Shown piece after piece: positions 58,535-64,000 of a stretch of DNA of 64,000 nucleotides. This DNA comes from 66-474 sp963771735. Its GTDB lineage: Bacteria > Pseudomonadota > Gammaproteobacteria > Xanthomonadales > Rhodanobacteraceae. Where the stretch lies: contig CAVYUN010000001.1 of assembly GCA_963771735.1 (NCBI GenBank), positions 754,858-818,857 of the forward strand, read 5' to 3'. The position numbers were made by a program, and so were the translations under genes. The stretch's first letter is position 1; each line of letters starts with the position of its first letter. The notes below the pieces were generated by a model. The model worked only from the letters and a program-made list of their open reading frames with translations. It was not told where the DNA came from and did not search any database.

Positions 58535-59889
58535 GTCGCCTGGTCGTCGTTTCCAACCGCGTTGCGCAACCAAAGGAAACCCGGGCCGGCGGTCTCGCCG
58601 CGGCCATGCGCGCGGCGCTCAAGGAACACGGAGGCCTGTGGTTCGGCTGGAGCGGCAAGCAGGTAACGGCCGCGAAACGCACGCTGCACCGCGAATCCGC
58701 GGGCGCGATCGACTATGCCCTGCTGGACCTGACGCGCGAGGAATACGACGCCTACTACCTCGGTTTCGCCAACCGCACGCTGTGGCCATTGCTGCACTTC
58801 CAGCCCACCAAGATGCAGTACAGCCGTGCGCAGTACGCGGGCTACCGCGCGGTGAACCGGATGTTCGCGGAACGGCTCGCGCCGCTGCTGCGCGATGACG
58901 ACCGCATATGGATCCACGACTACCACCTGATTCCGCTGGCCGCGGAATTGCGCACCCTCGGCATCGGGGCACGCATCGGCTTTTTCCTGCACATCCCGCT
59001 GCCGCCGCCCGAACTTTTGATCAACCTGCCCTGCCACGCCGACCTCATGACCACGTTGGCGGCCTACGATCTGGTCGGCGTGCAGAACCGGGACGACGCA
59101 CGCGCATTGTTCCATTACTTCCTGGGCGTACTCGGCAGCGATCGCGTCGACGACGCGATCGAACTCGACGGCCGGCGCACGCGCATCGTGCCATTCCCGA
59201 TCAGCATCGATACCGCCGAGGTCGCCCGACAGTCGCGCGCTTCCATCGGCGGCGCCGCCAGCAAGCGCCTGCACGCCAGCCTGCACGGGCGCAAGCTGGC
59301 GATCGGCGTGGACCGGCTGGATTATTCCAAGGGCCTGCCGCATCGCTTCGAGGCGTTCGGACGCTTCCTCGCCGAACATCGCGAGTGGCATTCACGCGTG
59401 TCCTTCCTGCAGATCGCACCGCCCTCGCGCGAAGAAGTACCCGAATACGGCGAACTGCGCTCCCGCCTGGAACGCTACGCCGGCGCCACCAACGGCCGCA
59501 ACGCCGAGGCCGACTGGGTGCCGATCCGCTACGTCAATCGAAGTTATTCGCACGCCACGCTGGCCGGCTTCTACCGGATCGCGCAACTCGGGCTGGTGAC
59601 GCCGCTGCGCGACGGCATGAACCTGGTCGCCAAGGAGTTCGTGGCCGCGCAACAGCCGGAGGACCCCGGCGTGCTGGTGCTTTCGCGCTTCGCCGGCGCC
59701 GCCGCCGAACTGCAGCAGGCCATCCTGGTCAACCCCTACGATCCCGAAGGCATGGTCGAAGCCATCGCCCATGCACTCGAGATGCCGCTGGCAGAACGTC
59801 GCGAACGTTGGGAAGCGATGTTCGAATACCTCTCGAAACACGACATCGCGGCGTGGCGAAAATCGTTCCTGGAAGTGCTGGATGCTTGA
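58531..59889 (+). CDS. otsA: Trehalose-6-phosphate synthase
   Basis: GT20 glycosyltransferase that joins UDP-glucose and glucose-6-phosphate. 452 residues: N-terminal RLVVVSNRVAQPK and TRAGGLAAAM, WIHDYHLIPLAAELR, GFFLHIPLPPPELL, IGVDRLDYSKGLPHRFEAF, and RDGMNLVAKEFVAAQ (phosphate and nucleotide sites). The ATG overlaps the GH15 stop. Last gene of the plsC-otsB-GH15-otsA run. Probably an osmoprotection module. Confidence 0.97.
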   Translation: MSRLVVVSNRVAQPKETRAGGLAAAMRAALKEHGGLWFGWSGKQVTAAKRTLHRESAGAIDYALLDLTREEYDAYYLGFANRTLWPLLHFQPTKMQYSRAQYAGYRAVNRMFAERLAPLLRDDDRIWIHDYHLIPLAAELRTLGIGARIGFFLHIPLPPPELLINLPCHADLMTTLAAYDLVGVQNRDDARALFHYFLGVLGSDRVDDAIELDGRRTRIVPFPISIDTAEVARQSRASIGGAASKRLHASLHGRKLAIGVDRLDYSKGLPHRFEAFGRFLAEHREWHSRVSFLQIAPPSREEVPEYGELRSRLERYAGATNGRNAEADWVPIRYVNRSYSHATLAGFYRIAQLGLVTPLRDGMNLVAKEFVAAQQPEDPGVLVLSRFAGAAAELQQAILVNPYDPEGMVEAIAHALEMPLAERRERWEAMFEYLSKHDIAAWRKSFLEVLDA

Positions 59890-60006
59890 TTGACCGGCAC
59901 GCGCCCGTGCCGACGCGATGAATCATCGAGCGAGGCAGCGATTGGGGCTCGGCATCTCGGGCACATTTCGCCAAAAACCGATCAACCGTGCACTTCAAAC
60001 TTGATG

Positions 60007-60402
60007 CTACGGCGCATGCTGGAACCTTGCGGCAATCTTGGGATGATGGGATGCAAGCAAGCAACCCAACCAAGTGAGCGCCGACAACACCAGCAATTCC
60101 CGGGCGGAAGCAGCCAAAGTGAAGCCGGTGCCTTGCACAGATGCGAACCACGATACGGCCAAGCCACCCAACAGCGCGAGAGCACCAAGCCAACGCCCCC
60201 ACCGACGAAACATTAGCAGAGCCACAGCTGCGACCAGCGTAACGATGCCAACCAAAAGCATTGCAGGAGCCAAGAAAAGCACGGCGGGCGGTGGCGCACT
60301 GAGACTGATGTGGATTGGGACCGTGTGTTGCAGCGGCAGAACAAGCGCGACACCAAGCGTGACGATAGAAAGAACTATCAATGTGCGAAATACACTAATC
60401 AT
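60007..60402 (-). CDS. Cassette membrane protein, function unknown
   Basis: 131 residues from ATG 60402, just inside the first attC site. Four hydrophobic segments, including VFRTLIVLSIVTLGVALVLP and PAVLFLAPAMLLVGIVTLVA. No family recognised. It appears to be the terminal (oldest) cassette, since no attC is seen beyond its stop; the 117 bp between it and otsA look chromosomal. Confidence 0.75.
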   Translation of the reverse strand: MISVFRTLIVLSIVTLGVALVLPLQHTVPIHISLSAPPPAVLFLAPAMLLVGIVTLVAAVALLMFRRWGRWLGALALLGGLAVSWFASVQGTGFTLAASARELLVLSALTWLGCLLASHHPKIAARFQHAP

Positions 60403-60406
60403 GCGC

Positions 60407-60477
60407 ACTAACGCCCGAGGTAACCGGCGCAAAGACCGCGTAGCGGGATTTGCGTCCGGTTGACCGAGATGTTAGCC
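60407..60477 (-). repeat. Integron attC site 1
   Basis: In minus-strand orientation it runs from GGCTAAC to GGGCGTTAG, with inner arms GGTCAACCGG / CCGGTTACC pairing around the loop. The TAA stop of the regulator gene at 60472 is the R'' box itself. Confidence 0.85.
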
Positions 60478-60699
60478 CGCATCGCCACCGAATTGAAACA
60501 CATCTTCGATACCTACCCCCAAAGCTCGCGCGATCATGAAAGCCACCTCCAAGGATGGCGAGTAGCGATTTGCCTCAATGGCGATGACTGTCTGGCGCGT
60601 GATGCCTACACGGTTTGCAAGATCTAGTTGCGTGATACCGCCATGGCTCTGCCGCAGCTCGCGCAGGTTGTTGGTGAGCTTGTGAGTTTTTTTGCCCAC
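60472..60699 (-). CDS. Small HTH regulator (Cro/CI family)
   Basis: 75 residues; helix-turn-helix ITQLDLANRVGITRQTVIAIEANRY with EVAFMIARALGVGIEDVFQF, a small YozG-like XRE regulator. The stop lies inside attC site 1. It starts 3 bp after the membrane-protein gene upstream, forming a two-gene cassette, a pairing (small XRE regulator plus DUF2178 membrane protein) known from many bacteria. Confidence 0.92.
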   Translation of the reverse strand: MGKKTHKLTNNLRELRQSHGGITQLDLANRVGITRQTVIAIEANRYSPSLEVAFMIARALGVGIEDVFQFGGDAG

Positions 60700-60702
60700 G
60701 AG

Positions 60703-61128
60703 TCAGCCCCGCCGGTACAAAATTAACTGGGTTGCATACTCCGTAGCTTGAGCCAAGACCCAGAACGCCAGCAGCACATGGACAAAGGCGAAGTTGCCCC
60801 TCACGAAGACTCCCACGCATAGCGAGAAGAAAACGCCAACCGTCAGCACGTAGGAACCCAGCTGCGTACCTTTGAGACGAACCAATGCGTCCCTTTCGTC
60901 GGACTGTATTTCCGCTGCGAGTTCGCGACGGCTCGCAATTCCAAGCAAGGTATGACCAATGATCTGAACGACGATGAGTACAACGACTATGCCGATGAAC
61001 GCCCCTACTTCCTTGGACTCGACCTGCGATGACACATTCGCAAAGGCAAACGCGAAGTAGACGGCAAACGCGATACAAAGGCTGACCAGCAAGAGCCACA
61101 GGCTCTTTTCGCGGAACGTGATGCTCAT
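60703..61128 (-). CDS. DUF2178-like membrane protein
   Basis: 141 residues with about four hydrophobic segments (LWLLLVSLCIAFAVYFAFAF, FIGIVVVLIVVQIIGHTLLG, VGVFFSLCVGVFV, HVLLAFWVLAQATEY). The soluble SDERDALVRLKGTQLGSYVL loop is the family landmark. Paired with the regulator gene at 60472, which probably controls it. Function unknown. Confidence 0.85.
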   Translation of the reverse strand: MSITFREKSLWLLLVSLCIAFAVYFAFAFANVSSQVESKEVGAFIGIVVVLIVVQIIGHTLLGIASRRELAAEIQSDERDALVRLKGTQLGSYVLTVGVFFSLCVGVFVRGNFAFVHVLLAFWVLAQATEYATQLILYRRG

Positions 61129-61244
61129 GGGTAGGCTCCAGTGAGGTGACCGCGTAATGTCAAAGAAACATTACATGCGGGAGACTAGACTTGTCTCAGA
61201 GCCATGTCAAGTATTTCTTACACCGCCGAGGAGCACCCCGTGCG

Positions 61245-61336
61245 GGCTAACGCTTGAATTTAGCGGCGCCGGCGCCGCAAGGTTTGTAAGAAGCGCAAGC
61301 GATGGGCCGGCGTCCGCTGGAATGAGTAGTTAGGCA
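61245..61336 (-). repeat. Integron attC site 2
   Basis: From GCTAAC at 61246 to GTTAGG at 61329 (both on the plus strand), with the arms GAATTTAGCGG ... CCGCTGGAATGAGTAG and an extra inner part (GGCGCCGGCGCC) that makes it longer than its neighbours. The TAA stop of the next cassette gene lies in it. Confidence 0.9.
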
Positions 61337-61566
61337 CTATGCCGCAGCTCTACCACAGAGCTGGCGCTCTTAAGAAAGTCATCTAGCTGCGCGGGATCAG
61401 TTGTGCAGCCATCAGCCTCAAGTGTGAGATCTGCTTGCATGATGTCAGTTTCTTGAGGGCAACGGGCGTTGTATTGCTCCAAGTACTTTACGAGCACCTG
61501 AAACGCTTGACGCAACGTCAGCTGAGTATCGAAGACAGGGTCCGATAAGCGAGTCGTGTTGGACAT
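61330..61566 (-). CDS. Cassette protein, function unknown
   Basis: 78 residues (MSNTTRLSDPVFDTQLTLRQ ... QADLTLEADGCTTDPAQLDD). Soluble, acidic, no motif known. From memory similar short proteins occur in integron cassettes. Ends inside attC site 2. Confidence 0.78.
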   Translation of the reverse strand: MSNTTRLSDPVFDTQLTLRQAFQVLVKYLEQYNARCPQETDIMQADLTLEADGCTTDPAQLDDFLKSASSVVELRHSA

Positions 61567-61581
61567 AGATGCTTTCTCGGT

Positions 61582-61641
61582 GCCTAACGCCCGAATTTAG
61601 CGGCGCGCGCAGCGCGTCCGCTGGAATGAGTAGTTAGATGC
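61582..61641 (-). repeat. Integron attC site 3
   Basis: GCCTAACGCCCGAATTTAGC to GTAGTTAGATG, 60 bp, with the inner stem GGCGCGCGCAGCGCGTCC. Nearly the same as sites 4 and 7. Confidence 0.95.
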
Positions 61642-61644
61642 CGC

Positions 61645-62016
61645 CTACGCGAGCCCGTGGAATGCAATGCCGATGAAACGCTTGCTGGCCGGATCATAGT
61701 ACGCCTCGAAGTAGCATGTGCCGCCGTCGGTGATGCGCACAAACTCTTGCGCTGCGTAACTTGGCGGCGGAGTGCAAAACGCGTTGACGTACACCACGCG
61801 GTGCCCAGACTTTGGAAGGGCGCGGCCCTGATACTGAAAGGTATAGCTGGACCACGTGCGTAGGTGCAGACCCTTGGACGATGCTTGCTGTTTGGCATAA
61901 GCCGGAAGCTGCGCTCTCGCTTCCGCGACGACCGTTGCATTGGGCTGCCACGTACCGCCTGGCACGTGAAGCCAGCTACCAACAGCAATTGCGATTGCAG
62001 CTAGCGCTGAAAGCAT
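61645..62016 (-). CDS. Cassette protein with export signal, function unknown
   Basis: 123 residues. The first 15 or so (MLSALAAIAIAVGSWLH) look like a short signal or membrane segment; the rest has TFQYQGRALPKSGHRVVYVN and GTCYFEAYYDPASKRFIGIAF. The last is similar to endings of small exported proteins of unknown function. The ATG follows attC site 4 directly. Confidence 0.75.
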   Translation of the reverse strand: MLSALAAIAIAVGSWLHVPGGTWQPNATVVAEARAQLPAYAKQQASSKGLHLRTWSSYTFQYQGRALPKSGHRVVYVNAFCTPPPSYAAQEFVRITDGGTCYFEAYYDPASKRFIGIAFHGLA

Positions 62017-62021
62017 GAGGC

Positions 62022-62081
62022 ATCTAACGCCTGAATTTAGCGGCGCGCGTAGCGCGTCCGCTGGAATGAGTAGTTAGACGG
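62022..62081 (-). repeat. Integron attC site 4
   Basis: TCTAACGCCTGAATTTAGCG to GTAGTTAGACG, the same size and arms as site 3, with a GT in the loop instead of GC. Confidence 0.95.
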
Positions 62082-62268
62082 CGACGTGGTCAGAATACTG
62101 TGCTGCGAAGCAACGGACGAAGCGATGCGGCCGAGTTGAGAATGTAGGCCAACGCAACACATGGGCGTGGCCGATTGCCGCCGAACAAAGCCGAGCGCTG
62201 AAGTTGGAGCATGCGACGCGCTGCATGTATCGACGTGCAAGCCCTGAAATGAAAACAGCTAACCGCCC
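62082..62268 (-). other. Short cassette without a recognisable gene
   Basis: 187 bp between attC sites 4 and 5. Open frames run across the sites and show no codon structure or family likeness. It may be a non-coding cassette or the remains of one. Confidence 0.6.
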
Positions 62269-62324
62269 TCAACGCTTGGATTCGCGGCGCGCGAGCGCGT
62301 CCGCTAGACATGAGTATGCGTAGC
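62269..62324 (-). repeat. Integron attC site 5, degenerate
   Basis: TCAACGCTTGGATTCGCGG to CATGAGTATGCGTAGCC. It keeps the inner stem GGCGCGCGAGCGCGTCCGC but has lost the standard GTTAG at one end (GCGTTGAG on the minus strand). Confidence 0.75.
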
Positions 62325-62525
62325 CGGCAGATGACACCCGCAGGCAGGCATGCGACAACGAACGAATGGGAACGCTGGCGCCTGGTCAGACCCATGAGCC
62401 ACGACGCCGGCTACCTAGCACTGGCGACGCACTGAACGTGAAAGCCACGCTGACCGGAGCTATGGCAACACGTGCATGTTTCGATAGTGCCACCCCTGAT
62501 GCTGGGAAAATCTGCAACACGAGCC
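62325..62525 (-). other. Short cassette without a recognisable gene
   Basis: 201 bp between attC sites 5 and 6, without a supported open frame. Confidence 0.6.
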
Positions 62526-62655
62526 GCCTAACGTTCGAGCTAAGCGGGCGACGACGGCAGGCCGCCAGGCCCGGGCTGGGGAAAATGTACCGCGTACCCC
62601 AGGCCGGGCCTGGTGGCCTGCCGTTGGCGCTCCGCTTGAGCGAGGGGTTAGGCAG
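62526..62655 (-). repeat. Integron attC site 6, with a long hairpin
   Basis: 130 bp from GCCTAACGTTCG to GGGGTTAGGC. The inner arms GGCAGGCCGCCAGGCCCGGG and its partner CCGGGCCTGGTGGCCTGCC form a very long GC-rich stem. Its size resembles the 120-130 bp class of attC sites. Confidence 0.9.
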
Positions 62656-62675
62656 CACCGCACGCTGGGGACGGT

Positions 62676-63176
62676 TTACGACCGCTCGCTCTGCTTCTCT
62701 CGTTGCTGATGGGCGGCGAGAACGGCTTCTTGAACTCTCCTGGCGCGTGTTTCTGGTTTGGCGGCCTCGTCGATGCGTCGGATCATGAAGTTCCGCTTGC
62801 CCGGGGGTAGCGATTGGAATGCCTGAGCTACACCTTCGGCGCGCAACGCGATCAGCAGATCTTCCGGTATCTCTACGCTGTTGCGATCAAGGACTGCGAT
62901 GCGCACGCGAATGCGGTCGCCAGTCTTGGTGTTCGTCTCCTTGCGAACCTTTGCCTTGATGCGGATGTAGTGCTGGCCACCTCCAACCGGGAAGAGGCTT
63001 ACCTGAAAGGGTTCGGAGTCGTTGACGCGCGCCAACACGAGGACGGGGCCCTTCGTGCCGAGGTCTTCGGTGACCGCGGCCGGGACTGGAACGGCGCAGT
63101 AATCCATACCTTCGGCCCAGTCTTCCAAGACTGCTTCGAATGAGAATTTCTTGCCTGCGATCTGCGATTGCTTCAT
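62676..63176 (-). CDS. DUF1905 / YdeI-type protein
   Basis: 166 residues. The N-terminal DUF1905 barrel (KFSFEAVLEDWAEGMDYCAV ... PVGGGQHYIRIKAKVRKETN and KTGDRIRVRI) is followed by the YdeI-like helical end (PEDLLIALRAEGVAQAFQSL, PPGKRNFMIRRIDEAAKPET). YdeI-type proteins are linked to bacteriocin or peptide tolerance, but the molecular role is unknown. It is the gene of the cassette bounded by attC 6 and 7. Confidence 0.9.
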   Translation of the reverse strand: MKQSQIAGKKFSFEAVLEDWAEGMDYCAVPVPAAVTEDLGTKGPVLVLARVNDSEPFQVSLFPVGGGQHYIRIKAKVRKETNTKTGDRIRVRIAVLDRNSVEIPEDLLIALRAEGVAQAFQSLPPGKRNFMIRRIDEAAKPETRARRVQEAVLAAHQQREKQSERS

Positions 63177-63235
63177 GGGCCAGTGAGCTGCGCGGCGGAC
63201 GGCGCTTGAGTGTTGAGGACGTTGGTTCCTGTGCT

Positions 63236-63295
63236 GCCTAACGCCCGAATTTAGCGGCGCGCGCAGCGCGTCCGCTGGAATGAATGGTTAGAACT
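63236..63295 (-). repeat. Integron attC site 7
   Basis: GCCTAACGCCCGAATTTAGC to ATGGTTAGAAC, almost identical to site 3. Confidence 0.95.
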
Positions 63296-63581
63296 ACAAC
63301 TGCTCATCAAGGGAGACGCCGCAATACGGGCAAAAGTTGACACGCATTTTGCCAAAGGACAATGGGAAGCCTCCGAGGATGCCGCCACAACGCGGACAAC
63401 GAACTAAAAAAACTAGGCCGAGGATCGCCCCGGCAAAACCTGCGAAGCCAATTATGGTGAGAGCCGGGTAATGCAAGAACCTCGCGAACACACCGCTCGC
63501 GATAAAGAGTAGCCAGGACGCAACGGCCACCGCCATACATAAAAGCGCCCTTCTTGTCACGTGTCGGCGTATTGTCATCAT
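63294..63581 (-). CDS. Cassette membrane protein with a C-terminal zinc ribbon
   Basis: 95 residues: two hydrophobic segments (CMAVAVASWLLFIASGVFA and TIIGFAGFAGAILGLVFLV), then CPRCGGILGGFPLSFGKMRV and CPYCG, a four-cysteine ribbon likely to bind zinc. No firm family. The start is one of two adjacent ATGs just before attC site 8. Confidence 0.82.
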   Translation of the reverse strand: MMTIRRHVTRRALLCMAVAVASWLLFIASGVFARFLHYPALTIIGFAGFAGAILGLVFLVRCPRCGGILGGFPLSFGKMRVNFCPYCGVSLDEQL

Positions 63582-63585
63582 GTAG

Positions 63586-63649
63586 TTCTAACGCTGGAGT
63601 TAAGCGGCCGCGGCTTTTCGCGCGTCCGCTTGGACGACTGGTTAGATGG
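63586..63649 (-). repeat. Integron attC site 8
   Basis: TTCTAACGCTGGAGTTAAGC to GACTGGTTAGATG, with inner arms around GGCCGCGGCTTTTCGCGCG. More diverged from sites 3, 4 and 7 in its arms. Confidence 0.9.
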
Positions 63650-64000
63650 CACCGCCGCAACGCCCCGTCTACGCTTGAGAAAAGTTGCACGAAGCACTTT
63701 GAGTCTACCGCTTCCTGCAACTTAGTCTCGGCTAACGTGTGCTCACCTAACGCGAGGGCAGCGTAGCCGAGAAGATAGGAGCGAACAGGAGATGGATTAC
63801 GACCAAACCCCCAGAGTTGGCCCATTTGCTCGTCCTGATCTCGGAGTATACGGAATACCTCCCTCCGATCGTCCAACTGCGAGAACCAAACTAGCGCGTT
63901 AGGAAGTTGGGACGCCACATCACGGATGCACCATGCGAGGTTCCTTCCATCCCTGTCGACTGGCCAAATACTCTTGTCAGGCGAGCTTGAGGTAAGCAGC
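63650..64000 (-). CDS. Partial cassette protein, cut by the window edge
   Basis: Open frame entering from beyond 64000: ...KSIWPVDRDGRNLAWCIRD, then SQLPNALVWFSQLDDRREVF and a TPR-like LLGYAALALGEHTLAETKLQ. No start is in the window. It has no stop before attC site 8 and runs on to 63307 through the neighbouring cassette, which is unlikely to be real; a frameshift near the end, giving a stop in the CTAAC box, would be normal for a cassette gene. Confidence 0.6.

Noticed and set aside
62090..62395. Minus-strand frame of 101 codons spanning attC site 5
   Set aside because: It crosses a recombination site and has no family likeness; probably non-coding.
60007..64000. An integrase or transposase gene within the cassette array
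   Set aside because: None of the open frames on either strand shows tyrosine recombinase or DDE motifs.

Overview
The window comes from a high-GC gammaproteobacterial chromosome, most likely Xanthomonadales (perhaps Rhodanobacteraceae). The reasons are the protein sequences, the rplU-rpmA/obgE, murJ/rpsT and panBCD arrangements, and the dispersed CGTC-TTCCGG type palindromic repeats between genes. The family-level placement is a judgement from memory, not a search.

Layout. 0-17 kb is core genome: t6A genes (tsaE, tsaB), NAD(P)HX repair, queG, panBCD, murJ, rpsT, obgE, rpmA-rplU, uvrA, a thioesterase and a DinG/YoaA helicase. 17.2-18.6 kb is an AT-richer relic of an integron cassette array, with one good attC site and two decayed cassette genes. 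18.7-30 kb is mixed: OsmC-like, queD/queE, GNAT, PBP1b, a DUF3011 protein, VanY-type peptidase, and a BtuB receptor under a cobalamin riboswitch. 30.7-52.2 kb is an adhesin region: two trimeric autotransporter adhesins (2311 and 1032 aa), an MFS transporter, a CadC-like TPR regulator, and about nine small exported or membrane proteins including a paralogous lipoprotein pair and an OmpA-type protein. 52.3-59.9 kb holds clpB and a plsC-otsB-GH15-otsA run (trehalose). 60-64 kb is an integron cassette array with eight attC sites, all cassette genes on the minus strand; the integrase is not in the window and is predicted beyond 64000.

Links between genes. QueD, QueE and QueG belong to queuosine synthesis; QueG is a cobalamin enzyme, and the riboswitch-controlled BtuB would supply that cofactor. 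OtsA and OtsB make trehalose next to a GH15 enzyme that may act on a related glucoside. The adhesin region is dominated by exported products and looks like one surface-function island, but its regulation and the roles of most small proteins are unknown.

Most unusual points: canonical EF-hand calcium loops built into the adhesin heads; a near-identical 1-kb 3' end shared by the two adhesins; the two integron pieces; a QueD homologue without its catalytic cysteine; and five single-base frameshifts in four essential or housekeeping genes (uvrA twice, mrcB, clpB, plsC), which look more like assembly errors than real decay.
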